A DNA stretch of 64,000 nucleotides, taken from NCBI RefSeq assembly GCF_958979055.1, contig NC_084889.1:682001-746000 (forward strand), given 5' to 3'. The translations under genes and the position numbers were made by a program. The notes beneath the pieces are model-generated. The model searched no databases, was not told where the DNA came from, and saw only the letters and a list, made by a program, of their open reading frames with translations. Below are positions 45,797-57,800 of this stretch, piece by piece. Positions within the stretch are counted from its first letter, which is position 1. Each line of letters begins with the position of its first letter. The DNA is from Alnus glutinosa (lineage: Eukaryota > Streptophyta > Magnoliopsida > Fagales > Betulaceae).

Positions 45797-45820
45797 AATT
45801 CATTAAAATTTTATGTAATT

Positions 45821-45985
45821 GTCCGTTTAGATGTTGGATTTTTTGAAACTATAATTCAATTCTAATTCACTATACGAATTTTGAGGCTTGACTTTATGAG
45901 ATAAAATTTGAAAAAAAAATTGAAAAAAATATGATTTGTTTTTGAAAAATGTATAAAAGAATCTTCTTTTATGTTGCCAAACCAG
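45821..45985 (+). repeat. Dispersed MITE-like repeat, second copy
   Basis: Same family as 20117-20284 in opposite orientation: ccgtttagatg start, attcaattctaattcact, gagataaaatttg, atttgtttttgaaaaatg, gttgccaaac end. It lies just beyond the SINE-like element. Confidence 0.6.
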
Positions 45986-46269
45986 AATAAATCACCATGG
46001 ATCGAGAGATATGATTTAGGCTATCTTTATTATTTTGAGCATTTTTTTTTTAATTTTTTTTTCTTTTATTTAATGCATTAACCCCTTTGAGTTTGTTTGT
46101 TTTTTTTTTAAAAAAATACTTTTCCCAAGAGTTTCAAGAATGTTTGCAATCAATTTGTGTCAATGCTGTGAATTTGCCGTGGAAACTAAGGGAAAAAAAA
46201 TAGTGAATTAATTTGTTGATGCAATATTGAGAAGTGTACAGTGATAAAGTAGAAGTTTGGAAGAAGTTG

Positions 46270-46625
46270 AATGTCATATAAGAGCAGCTTCCCAACTATT
46301 TTCTCTAAATATAGGGAACTAAACTACTTTTTACTTCCCTATCAAAAAACATTTCACAGCAGCTTCCCTTTATTTTTTTCTATATCATTAAAATATTATT
46401 TTTTTACTTTTACTTTAATTAAAAGTAGGAAAAAGAAGATAAAGTAGGAGAAAAATAATATATTTTGTGAATAAACAATTGAATGAGATTGGGAAGCACT
46501 ATTCACTTCCCAGGGAAAATGAAAATTTTTAGGAAAGCTGGTGTAGAGAGATTTTTGTAACTTTCTTAAAATTTTCCCTAAAACTTGGGGAACATACCCC
46601 ATTTAGAGAAGCTGCTGTGAATGCT
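46270..46625. mobile_element. MITE-like element with agagca/tgctct ends
   Basis: Left end taagagcagcttcccaac; right end agaagctgctgtgaatgctctta, its imperfect inverse (about 9 bases missing on the left). The interior is AT-rich. It resembles the abundant agagcat...cagcagcttccc MITEs of woody plants. No clear target duplication. Confidence 0.5.
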
Positions 46626-46689
46626 CTTAGAGACTTTGTTTTTCCATACATTCTTGAAATTCCCCCTCCCCTCCCCTTAGAATTTTTTT

Positions 46690-46900
46690 TTGAGTGATTG
46701 AAAAATATGATTGATGTGATATATAGTTGAAATAATTTATATGGAAAAGTGAAAAAAAAAATTATATTGTAGTGAGTTTTTTTATTTAAAAAATAATAAT
46801 AAAATTGTTGATGTGATATAAAAAGTGAAAAAAGCTAAGTATGTTTTGAAGTTGATTTTTTTTTTAAGAAGTAAAAATAAGAGAATGGGAGGGGAAGATG
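46690..46900 (+). repeat. AT-rich dispersed repeat, copy 4
   Basis: Contains ttgatgtgatata twice and gtagtgagtttttttattta, shared with copies near 16.3, 17.1 and 37.6 kb. Confidence 0.5.
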
Positions 46901-47183
46901 AATTTCAAACGGGGCAAACATTCTTGAAAACACTTTTGTTATTACCTCTATCCTTTTTGCTCTTAATCCCTACTTGCTTTCTGCCTACATTAAGTTCCAA
47001 ATAAAAAGTCCGATTTGAAATTGGGAATATGGATATTGACACGATCACTAATCAATGTGTGATGTAAATTCTTAGTATTTGACATCCTTTAGTGAGAGAG
47101 TAAATTATCTTTTTTGTTTGGGGGTTTTCATATGATTTATAAGCTAGATTTTTGTTTTTGTTTATATCATTCCACTCACATAT

Positions 47184-47435
47184 GTTTTAGAGTGCGTTTG
47201 ATATTGCGATTTCGTAGAGAAAAAAATGAGATTTTAAACCAAATCCAAGAAAATGAACCGTTTGAAAATTACTTTTTAAAAAAAGTGCGATTTGAAAACG
47301 TAGAAAAATGCTTATTTAAATCGTAGGCAATTGGGTGCTTTTTTGAAAACGCAGTATTTTAAAAGGTTAATCTGCGATTTTAAAAGCAAAACTGTGATTT
47401 TGCCAAACGCTTAATTGTGTTTTTAAAAATTACTT
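47184..47435. mobile_element. MITE-like element with gcgtttg ends
   Basis: Left gagtgcgtttgatattgcga, right gattttgccaaacgctta; the ends are inverse repeats (gcgtttg/caaacgc). The interior has many gcgattttaaa / aaaatcgca words. Non-coding. Confidence 0.5.
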
Positions 47436-48288
47436 TTTAAAATCCACTTTCACTATTTTATTTAAATATTTGTTTTAAAGCACTAACATTTCAAAATCAT
47501 ATACATATATTTAATTGGTGAGTATTGTAGATTTATTTGAAAATAGATTTTCACCTAAATTTACATCCTTAAACTAGCTGGGTGCGAATGATCTTAGATT
47601 CTTAGAATTCGCGAATTAGCAACGACAAATTGTTTTAGTAAGAATTACTGCCGTTATTCGACCTGTTGCAGCGGGGTTTCAAAGATGGGAGTTGCATAAA
47701 GGTTAGGCAGTGGGGGGTGGAGTGGAGTGGTGGACCACTTCCATCCCGGTGTCATTCTGGAACAGAAAGAAGCCGCAGAAAGACAAACAAAAGCAAACAG
47801 AAAACGGAGAAACAATAAGATCCCGGAAATTATGAGACAATGAAAGCACATTGCGGACCAAGTTCAGAACTTTGTCTTCCTTGACTTTAAATATATATTA
47901 CCAGATAAAGTAAGTAACTTGTGCCATGAAATGTTTTCCCAACAGTTTTGATGGTGGGAATTCAACCAACATATGCTCATTTCTAGCTTATATGGTTTAC
48001 GCTTCAAAAGGTTGATCGAGCCTTACCAAGAAGAAGGACGTAGGGAAGGAAGATTGCAAGTATATAAAAAACATCATACTTGAAAGTTCAGCTCTACTTA
48101 CGTTACGTACATTATATTGTCTGTTACATCAAACGGCTAGCGGATAAAGATATATATATATATATATATTATATAGTCTAAACAACAAGCAATTCAAGCA
48201 AACATAGAGGGAGAGAGAGAGAGAGAGAAAAAGGAGCAAAAACCTCTTCTTCTTCTTCTTCATGAATCATCTTCTGGTTCTTCTGTGA
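47436..48288. other. Intergenic and 3' flank of the 68-aa gene
   Basis: AT-rich with a ta microsatellite (48151-48168) and a ga repeat (48211-48228). A 65-codon frame at 47654-47851 (-) shows no family features. No gene recognised. Confidence 0.5.
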
Positions 48289-48495
48289 TCAACAAAAGAA
48301 ACCGAAATTTCCATTATCAAAGTTGAGAGCATAACTGAAGGGGTCGTAGTGGAAGCTGAACCTCTTCTGGTGCTTGGCCCGGGCCTTCACTTGTCTTCTA
48401 ACCTCTGCTCTAACTCTCCAGAACAGACTCCTCAATTTCCTCTTCCCGCACATGGCCACCACGTTTGGATCAAAGCACAACCCAATCACACCCAT
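48289..48495 (-). CDS. Small conserved plant protein with YDPFSYALNFD motif, 68 aa
   Basis: Single exon. I start at MGVIGLCFDPNV (48495) rather than the ATG 14 codons upstream, because the conserved part begins there. The protein has a basic middle (GKRKLRSLFWRVRAEVRRQV) and ends HYDPFSYALNFDNGNFGFFC. The ending resembles a family of short uncharacterised plant proteins sharing YDPxSYxLNFD; I recall no function. No signal peptide or membrane segment is obvious in the chosen version. The 5' UTR carries a (GAA/TTC)n tract at 48538-48567 and the upstream region has runs of a and ga. Codon frame intact. Confidence 0.75.
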   Translation of the reverse strand: MGVIGLCFDPNVVAMCGKRKLRSLFWRVRAEVRRQVKARAKHQKRFSFHYDPFSYALNFDNGNFGFFC

Positions 48496-48536
48496 TTTCT
48501 CCACCGCTTCCAAAAAAGCTAGCAAGCAAATTAGCA

Positions 48537-48537
<1 letters not shown>

Positions 48538-48567
<30 letters not shown>
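48538..48567 (+). repeat. GAA trinucleotide repeat in the 5' leader of the 68-aa gene
   Basis: About nine gaa units followed by gtagtagta; read as ttc on the gene strand, just upstream of the start codon. Confidence 0.9.
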
Positions 48568-48568
<1 letters not shown>

Positions 48569-49338
48569 GTAGTAGGTAATTATAAGTATGCAGTAATTTA
48601 TATGGGTAATGGGGAGGGTTGGAGAGGAAGGGTTTTTAAGTTAAAAAAAAAAAAAAAAGTGTTTGTGTAAATGTGTGCGGCAGGAACAGGAACAGAGACA
48701 CAGACTGCTTTATATGTCTCTATGCATTGTGCGGTCGCTCTTGAGAAGTCTACGGCGCTGTCTGTCTGAAAGGGTATACGAGGGAAGGGAGGGGATAGTA
48801 GTGTGTCACATGGGTAAACCACAGAGACAGAGAGACCCTTTTTTTTTTGATTTGGAGAGACCACTGCATTGCTACCCAAGTCAACAGCCTCACAGACACA
48901 CACACACAACTTACACAAGAAGAAGAAGAAAAAATAAAAAAAAACTTTCAAGAGAAGATGCCGCCCATCACAAAATTCGCTTTTTGGGGGCTTTGATGGA
49001 CGGATGATTAGACATGTTCTTTTGTACTTCTCCTCTTAATTTATTTCATTCTTTCTTTTCTTTACTCTTTTTATATGAAATTTCTTTTGGAATAATGTTA
49101 GAAATGCACTTTTATTTTATCGCTATTTCTCTTAAATAAAAACATTTTTTTCCCGATACACATTATGGTCATTGACTCAAGAGTAAATACAAAATAATAA
49201 TAATAAAAAAAAAATAAAAATTGAATGCTATATATATATATATATCTGCGACCAACTAAATATAGTGAATTTGCCTAGGACAGCTCAAATTCCGGGTAAA
49301 ATGGGGGGAATGGTATTAGGAAGCATGAATCGGCGAGC

Positions 49339-49375
<37 letters not shown>

Positions 49376-52079
49376 CCTGGACCGCGATTCCGCCAGGACC
49401 ACTACCAGCGGCAATTGGTAACCCGTTTGAGCCGTCACTTTCAACTTTCTCTGCGAGTTTGGTGGGGAAATAAATGGATACAAAGCGGTGAATCAAGATG
49501 GAATGTAATAAATTTATGCTCTTCTATAATTTTTCTACTTCATTCTTTACATTTTGATTTGTAAATTTGTTCTATCTTAATTAATTAAATGTATTTTATT
49601 TGAAAATTTGTTTTAATGTGACTTAAAGATAAAAAAAAAAATTAATATTAATTTTATTTTATATTTTAGATTGCTTATTAATATCTAATAAATAGAAAAC
49701 ATAATCATGTTTGTTCATATTCGGCATAAACGTGATTACAAGCTTATCTGAAATGTTGCGCCAACGCCCTACGTACGCATGAGTCGGTGACGCAATGAAT
49801 CCAATGATAATTATTGAATTATAAGCAAACATTGATTACTCCTGACATTAAAAGTTACCCCTAATTATTAATTATTTACTCTTATGGGAAAGCAACCCAC
49901 TTGCTGCAAGTAAACAGGATGTTTCCGTTAAATAATTCTTAAACCTTAATTGTGAATTTAATGAAATTTGCCTTTCCGTATCAAAAAAGAATGAAAAGCC
50001 CATAACGACTTTTATTGCTGCCACTAATTTCCCTGCCAACCTCAATCTACCTTTTAATTTTTTTTGTCCACATCCGGGTACGTTGTTAATATATATATAT
50101 ATATATATTTTTTTTGGCCAAAATGGCACTAATAATATGGATAAAAATAAAAAATAAATATTTTTTATATGAATATTGTTTTTTACTATAATTTGATGGG
50201 TTTTGTTTTTTCAACGGACAGAAGGTTATTTGACTTACTTCAACCTTGATTCCTTGAAGAAGGTGGTCAAGTAGTTTTCGTAGATTTAAATGCAAAGGGC
50301 ATTTAGGGAATCTAGACAGCAACCCCACCCGAAAAAGCATTCTGTAACTTGTAAGGAGGATCCGTCGCTTTAAGGGTATGTCTCAAGTTGATGGATGTGT
50401 GTGGGTTGAAAAGGTTCTTCTTTTATTTTAATTTTTTTTTTTGCCAATTTCGAGTTTTTGACAAACCGGGTAAAAAGTTTATTATTTTAACTTTTACCTG
50501 ACAAGGACCCACGAGGGCCTGGCGGTACACAACACTCTCCGTCACTTTTTTACTCTTTATATGTATAAGTATACGCACCATCCTTCAATGTCTCCAAAGC
50601 TGCTCTGCCTCGGGCTTGCGTTTGCTTTTACGGGTTAAGCTAAGCTAAGCTAAGCTGCGACTTACTTTTTACTATAAGTATTAGGATAAGCATCTCTACA
50701 ATTTTATTAAAATTTAATAAAATTATAGATTTTCAAATTATATAAATTTAATTCATTATTTGCATTCAACGGCTTAAAAAAATATAACTAATAAAAATTG
50801 GACATATTACCAAAGTGATAACTGACCTTGAATACAAACGACCCATGAGATTTCATCTCTCAGCTCATCGTAATAAAATGGAATTAAATGTGCCTTCAAA
50901 TTAGTCTCTACACATCGGGTCAAAGCACACACCACTTAAAAGCACGTAAAAGTTGGTTCCGATACTTGATTCTTCATACACGGAGGGTGCCAAGTGCCAA
51001 AGTGGCAACGGCCAAGTATCTCTCACCAACAATTAGTTGGGCTTATGCCCTTTTGTCAATCGAAGCCCAGTTTCATTATGCCCAGTTTGCGCTCACGATT
51101 GCACGGATTTTTCAGTGCCATTTATGACAAATATGTTGAGCATTTTAGTCCAAAAACACCTCGCTTAAAAACATATATTATAAATTATAAATGTAAAATC
51201 AAGCATAATAATAATAATAATGATAAAAGATATATACTACTCCTCCATCTCATATCTATTTCTTTTTTTTTTTTTTTTTAAAAAAACAAAAAAAAAAAGT
51301 TTACCATCAGATCTCTACCTAGAACCCTAATACACTATATATATTTAATGGTGAATTCGAAATAAATATGAATAAAGATAAATAGAAGATGAATAAGAAA
51401 TGAAAAAAATAACATTTTTTTTTCATGATAAAATCTGGTTCAAGAGATAGACTCAACTTGAGTCTTGAGACTTGAGTCATGGACAGCGGAAGGCACCTAG
51501 AGTCATTTTGTTAGGTAAAAATGAACCTTTTTACTTTTTGTTGAGGACATGTGATATAAAAGTTGAGATTCTTGCTAAGTATGACTTATGTTCCTCATCT
51601 TATGAATGGAGTATTTATAATTATGAAAATGTTTTATGGTAATTATTTTAGATGCTTAATTAACACATTTGATGCTTAAACTTTAACTACTCCCACATTT
51701 ATTTATTTATTTATTTTTTCTGAACATGTAAAAAGCATATAATCTTTTAATTAGCAAGTGATAAATACATATTTTTTTTTTAATAAAATGAACATGCTCA
51801 AAAAAAAAAAAAAAACGACCCAATTTAAAGAAAATTTATGTCATTTTTTTAAAAAAGTAAAAGAAAGCTGACCATTTCTAATTGGGCCTTGATGTATTTT
51901 GGCCAATAAAAAATGTAACTTTGCTCCTCAAGGAAATCAAAACAAAAAAAGAAAAGAAAAAGTCATCCTTTACCGAAAGCATAAATTAAATATCGTCCGA
52001 ATAAAATAAAAAATAAAAAAAAAAGAAAAAAAAAGGAGAAAGAATTGCTTTTATTATGTTGTGCTAAACTCATAATTAT
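48568..52079. other. Long intergenic region
   Basis: AT-rich with simple repeats: ta (49230-49246, 50089-50109), ga (49341-49371), a taagc pentamer repeat (50636-50656) and several A/T runs (51260-51298, 51799-51815). The gene at 48.3 kb has its promoter in the first few hundred bases. No additional gene is supported. Confidence 0.55.
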
Positions 52080-52834
52080 GCTAGATCTCCTTCCTTGTTC
52101 CAAACGCTACCGTTGGGTCTCTCGCTCTCTCTGATTCGGTTGACTGCAAACCCTATGAACATCTGAGAACAACAATGAGGGCCGGCAATCACGCAGGTAG
52201 GGTTTTCTCTCTCCCCCTTCTACTTCGTTCCCTTATCAATTAGCTAATCACTCTTTAAGTTTTTCTTATTGTCTCTTGCTTTTACGCGATTACTCTCCTA
52301 GTATAGGTCAATGCCCATTTCAAATTTCTAAATTTGGAAGCTTTTTCTTACTACTTACTGTCCTTTGCACTCAATTTTTAGCCCTTGGTTGACTTGTCTT
52401 TGGAATAAATTGCTGTCTTTTTTCTTTTTCTTTTTTTGTTAATGGGTAATTTTCATTTTTTTTCTTCTTTGACACAAGATAAGATAGTGCCTTTTTCTTC
52501 AAATTATGGGGGCTTGCATGCAACTTTGTGGGTGATTATCGTTTGTGTGATGGGTATGGTTGATTATTCAATTTTATTACCATAGATAGAAATTCAATTA
52601 GTACCCAATCTGGGATGATCAGGTTGTGAGAGACTTCGAGTGTTTGCATTAGGATTTGGTTGGATTCGATGAAAATGGTACTCCAATTTTCTTGAGGAGT
52701 TCAGGGTGGGTTGAACACTTATTTTTTTGGCATTCTGGTTGCCTGAATAACTTGTGCATGACAACGGTTGGAGATACGTGGCTTAATAACCTAATGCTGG
52801 TTTTGTAATTGGCAAGCCAAGTTTGAAACTTTGA

Positions 52835-52874
<40 letters not shown>

Positions 52875-52909
52875 CCCCCCCCCCCAAAAAAAAATAAATG
52901 GACTGTTAG

Positions 52910-52963
52910 TGGTATTGTGAGCTTGCAACGAAATGGTGGTATTGTGAGCTTGCAACGAAATGG
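52910..52963 (+). repeat. 27-bp tandem duplication
   Basis: tggtattgtgagcttgcaac... repeated at 52910 and 52937 without mismatch. Confidence 0.9.
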
Positions 52964-54458
52964 TGGCCTTGTGTTTCTAATTCCTTTGCGTGCTTTCTCT
53001 TTGCAATCCTTTTTCCTTTTCTCTTTTAACATTAAAATTTTTGAGTTAATGTTATACTACATGGTAGCTACATTTTCTTTGATGTAGCGACAAGCTTTCG
53101 CATTTGTAAGACTTACAGCTTTTTTCTTGTTTACGGCTTGTTATGAGTTTGATTGATTGTACACACTTTTTCCTCGTACAGAAAGGAAAAAGAGAAGTGA
53201 ATTTTCTTGACAACCTTCTTTTGCTTGATGATCAACTAAGAACACAACTGAAAATTCCCTTTTAAGGTAGTGAGAAGCTTGCACCTTCATTTATTTTGAT
53301 GGTGGCAGAATTTTGAGAACCTTCCCTCGGTGACTACAGGTTAAATGCTTATCCTGATACTTATCTTATACCAGCTTATTCTGTGGATGCTATCTCTGTT
53401 AAAAGGATGAAGAGATGGGTCGATCATCTCTCTCCCCCCCCCCCCCCCCCCCCCCTTCCTATCATTGCAGGATATTTTTTGAAATGTGGTCGTTTTTTCC
53501 CCTCTAATTTAATGATCGATGCCATAGTTTGTAGTAGAGAAAGTCTCTTGTTGGAGCAGTCCCACCTTTGTCTTGTTTACTGTAAGTGGAAGGAGAGGAT
53601 TAGGCACAACTTTGTTTAGAGGGAGAGCACATTCCTATCTATAAGTTTAAACACAAGTTCTTAAATCTTAATTGTTCTAAATGTAATTTTTTCTCGTAAA
53701 TGATACGTTATGTATACAAAATAAGTGAAGCACATCATTATATATCTACTTTTTAATAGTATTTTTGGAATAAATAAATCATTGTTTAAATGAAGAGATT
53801 GTCTTTATCAAGATAAATGAAATGAAAAAAATAACATAAATTGTGCTGGTTTTGTAGTCTTCAGGTGTTTTTCAACCTAAGAGAGGGTTTTAAAAAACTA
53901 AGGCCATGTTTGTTAATGACTTTGTTTTTTGTTTTATGTTTTCAAATTAAAGACATCTACAAACAACCCAAACATAAAACACTCCTCCAAACATAAAAGT
54001 TGTTTTCATGTTTATGTCACATCAGAATATTTTCAAACCAAAAAATAAAAAATAAAAAAATCCCCAAAACACATTAACAAATATACCCTAACATTCTTTG
54101 AAAGTGTGTCGAGGCAATCCTTAGCTATGTAATCGATTGAGTACGATGACTGTTTAAATCCTTTCTTAATCTTTGGTGAGTGGTTTATTGATGGTCCAAA
54201 TAATATTTTATGTTTCTTGCTCAGTAGTGTATTGACTGTACTTCTTTTTGCATACACAGTAGTGTACTAATTACATGTATTCAGTATTCATGTAGTTTAT
54301 AATCCATGTTTTGCTTCAATATCATTCTTGAAAACTGTATCCAAGAAGATTCTTGTTTATTTGTAACGAGCTTTGCTGTACCCTTTCTTTTGTGCCTTGA
54401 AATCTTATCATTTTGATAGAATGCATTTGACTTTCAAAATGAAATTTGAATGATTCCC

Positions 54459-54720
54459 TTTTTTTTTTTTTTTTTTTTGATATGTAATGTATATTCATTT
54501 AAAGCGTAGAGGGGTGCAACCTAGTACATATGGAGTATACAAAAGAACCCCTAAATCAAAGAGAAAGAAGAACATTATTCTAAGAACTCAAAAAAATTAG
54601 AAACATGCACACTATTCCATGCCACTCTCCATATATACATGGTGTATAGAATCATCTTCTTCAATTCTAACAATCCATTCTCACGATCGTCAAAGCTCCT
54701 TGCATGAATGTGTGAATACT
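54459..54720 (-). mobile_element. 5'-truncated LINE tail
   Basis: The T run 54459-54478 is a poly-A tail on the minus strand. Next to it is ggggtgcaacctagtacata then tggagtatacaaaag, also found in the LINE remnant of the G-patch intron. Only about 240 bp of 3' end remain. Confidence 0.6.
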
Positions 54721-54828
54721 TTTCCTAACAAATTCTTTTTGTTCTATCTCTTTTGTGATATACATTTTCTAAAGCTAGCCTGCTCATGAAAATACTGTTT
54801 TGAAGGAAGTGGGGTTGCGATTCATTAG

Positions 54829-57800
54829 ATGCCTGACCATGTGGATCATCTTCGTGATTACGTTGATTCAGCTTGGAGATGTTGCTCGCTTTTAGTTGGT
54901 TGCATTTCCAGCCTACTTTCAAGACATTGCTCAGAACTGGTGAGTTGAAATATATCATCTCATAATTTGATACTCCTTTAAGTTATTTTGTATCACAATA
55001 TATCACTTTTGCTTCTGAATGCAGGTTGGCTCATCTTGTGATAATTTTCTCTCTAAATTGATTGAAGAAAAGGGAAGTCACCATTCAAACCATATACCTG
55101 TGATGGATTTTATAGATATCAGTTCATCTGATGATGATGTGGAGAGTTGGGACATAGATGGTCAGAGATCTCCGCCTTCTAGGATTCTTCCTTCATGGGC
55201 TACTACTCATGGCACAAATTCAAGAACTACAGGTGTCAGACTGATTTTATAAATTATGAACCTTCTGGGTTCAAACTCAAAATTTACATGTATGAAAAAT
55301 GACGTAGCCTTTTTTTACACTTGCAGGTTTCAGTGTACAGTCTTTTAACTCTCCTAAAAGAGCATATGCTTCAAATGGAAGCTCTTCAAATGTTAATACT
55401 CATTCACAAGAAAAGCTCCATTCACATCCTGGTTCTAATGACAATATTAGGATCCCGAATCGGCAGATTGCCCAAGTGGAGGATTCTGACTATTATACAG
55501 ATAATGGGAATGTGAGTGAGCCTTGGACTGTTAATTCCCGAATTGCTAGCCTTTCTGGTGCTGACTATGAGAAAATTTCATCTCAACAGGCTCTTACTAG
55601 GACCCTTCCACCATCTCTACAGCCATCTGCACCAATTAGTAAATCAAACAGTTTAGCAGGGAATAAGGGCAGCAGTCAGGTTCGTGATACTTATGACAAT
55701 ACTTACCATTCAGCAGGGCCTAGTGTAACCAGCAGCAAGGGTTATCTGCGAGACCAGTTTAGCAGGAGCAAGAATGAAGAAGTTATTATGTACGACAACA
55801 GTGGGAACAGGATCCTACCTCCATCTTTGATGCATGGAAAGGCTATTTTTTCCAACCAATTTGCTGGTTCAAGTGACCCCTCATACCGTTCCTTGGCAGG
55901 GGAAGAAAGGCCAGCTGAAAATGATGAGAGACTGATTTATCAAGCAGCATTGGAGGTATTGGTTGCAGTTAATTGCTACCATGTTTTTCATTTTGAGCTT
56001 GGTTTATAACTTTTCCTGTTTTTAACTTTCAGTATAAATTTAAACTGTTAGATAAATTGACCTTCAATAGTGTTAGGCGCCCTTTGAATTCCCTTAAATC
56101 CATTTTGTTAAGAGTTAAGATCATTATAATTGGATAACTGTTTTAGGCAATATCCATTGTGCTTCATTTTTTGCTTTTATTGATCTTCCAAAATTTAGTT
56201 GTAACATTTGGAGATACTCTTGTATGCCTATTTTAATTTCTTTTGTTTTCAATGAATTCACCACTTATCAAAAGATGATAAAAGGATTGGGTTTTGTTGT
56301 GCAATAGATCATGACGATTACAATAAATAACACAAAACAATCACCCACAAGAACACAAGAATTTACATGGTTTTCTCGATGTGAGGCATGTCCACGGTGA
56401 GAGACGATCATGAAGAAATTCATTAATCAAAGATGGAGTACAACATTTTGGTGGAGAAAATCCACCAAAACCTAAATCCCAATACACCCATATCTCGCTC
56501 TCACAAAAGACTGAATTTTGTTTAGACACAATTCTCTGGTTCTAACATACAAAAAAGAACATGAGAATAGAAAGAGATTGTAACTCACACCAATAAACTA
56601 TTTATGTGGCAGTTCAAGATCTTCTTTTTCTCATTTTTCTCATTTCCTGTGGCTTCTCTTTGTTGTGCACACCCAAACCCAAAAAGCTCCAATTTTTCTT
56701 TTGCGGTTTCTAGAATGGAGTGATTGTGTTATGCTTGCATAAAAGGAATGCCTGAAATATATTTACTTTTTTTTAAAAAAAAAAAAAAAAAAAAGGTTGG
56801 TTAGGAACCTAGGTAGGAGAAAGAAGCTAGGTTAGGTAGGTCTTTTATGCACACACATAGCTGGCTTTAACCTCTCTTAAATCACCTTTGAAAAATACTT
56901 GGGTCCACATGATTTGATGGAATATCAAATCACCTAAACCAATCTTCACCTTGATTTGTATTCCGTTATTCTAACAATGCAAATCTCTTCAAGGGACAAT
57001 CATAAACTACAAGTGCCACTCAACTTCAAGCATTGCTTAAACTTGTGCATAGGACCCAGTTTTGTCATAAAACCATGCTCCTTTGCTAGTCCCTTTGCCC
57101 AAAAAATCTCTTAGCTTACTCTGTTTTCTTGTAGACTTATTTGCATCCTATAGCCTTCTTTCCACTGGGAAATTCTAGAAACTCTCGAGTTTTATTTTTC
57201 CTGTAGTGACTTCAATTCTTTTGGCATAGCTGCTATCCACTGTTACTGTTCTTCCAGTTGATAACATCCTGAACACACAATGGGGATCTCCACTGCCAGC
57301 TACTAAAGCAAAGTGGACTACCAGCAGTACGTGGAGTGCTGCTGTGTGGAAGATGGTGCCTACGGGGAGTTTATGGAGGGAAATGAATGACATATGTTTT
57401 GAGGATCGTGAGAGGACTTTGGAGGAGATTAAATTCTTTTTCTTCAAAATTTGTATCTTTGGACAACTGCTTATGTTTCTTCCTTAACAATTAGTTTTGG
57501 TCATTTCATTGTTCTTTTTTGCTCTTTCTAGTTAGGCATTTCCTCTTGTATCCTTCCTATGTACTTAGGGGCGCCTTTACGCTTTTAATGATATTTGTCG
57601 ATTGCTTATAAAAAAAAAACAAAAGTACCGTTAGTTATTTTTATAACTCCATTTCTGGTTGAAAAACTATTGCCAAAAGAATTCAATGTGCCTAAAGATA
57701 TTATATTTTTTTTAGAAGATGGAATATATTTAACGTTAGCAAGTGTTCTTACAACCTTATAAAACATCCTGACTTTTATGTAACATATTTCAATAAGCTT

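Larger units (their letters stand above)
52080..54828 (+). promoter_or_regulatory. Probable 5' leader exons and introns of the CHR28-like gene
   Basis: A promoter-like CT-rich start and a donor at 52196/52197 (cacgcag|gtaggg) suggest a first exon. A second candidate exon is 53182-53266 (acag|aaagg ... tttaag|gtagtg). Joined, the ATG at 52175 gives only a 16-residue frame, so it would be an upstream ORF rather than the protein start. The intron has a CT repeat and C run (52839-52886), a 27-bp tandem repeat, a second C run (53434-53454) and a LINE tail. Inferred from splice motifs only. Confidence 0.35.

Noticed and set aside
47654-47851. 65-codon minus-strand frame
   Set aside because: Hydrophobic start but no conserved motif, splice partner or promoter signal that I can support.
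49265-49564. 99-codon frame containing an Arg-Glu run
   Set aside because: The run is a GA microsatellite; the flanks have no protein-like pattern.
52175-52196. ATG at 52175 as start of the CHR28-like protein
   Set aside because: Joined to the next candidate exon it stops after 16 residues; it does not reach the later coding exons in frame.
52649-53032. 127-codon minus-strand frame across the CT/C tract
   Set aside because: Spans a microsatellite inside the leader region of the CHR28-like gene; artefact of simple sequence.
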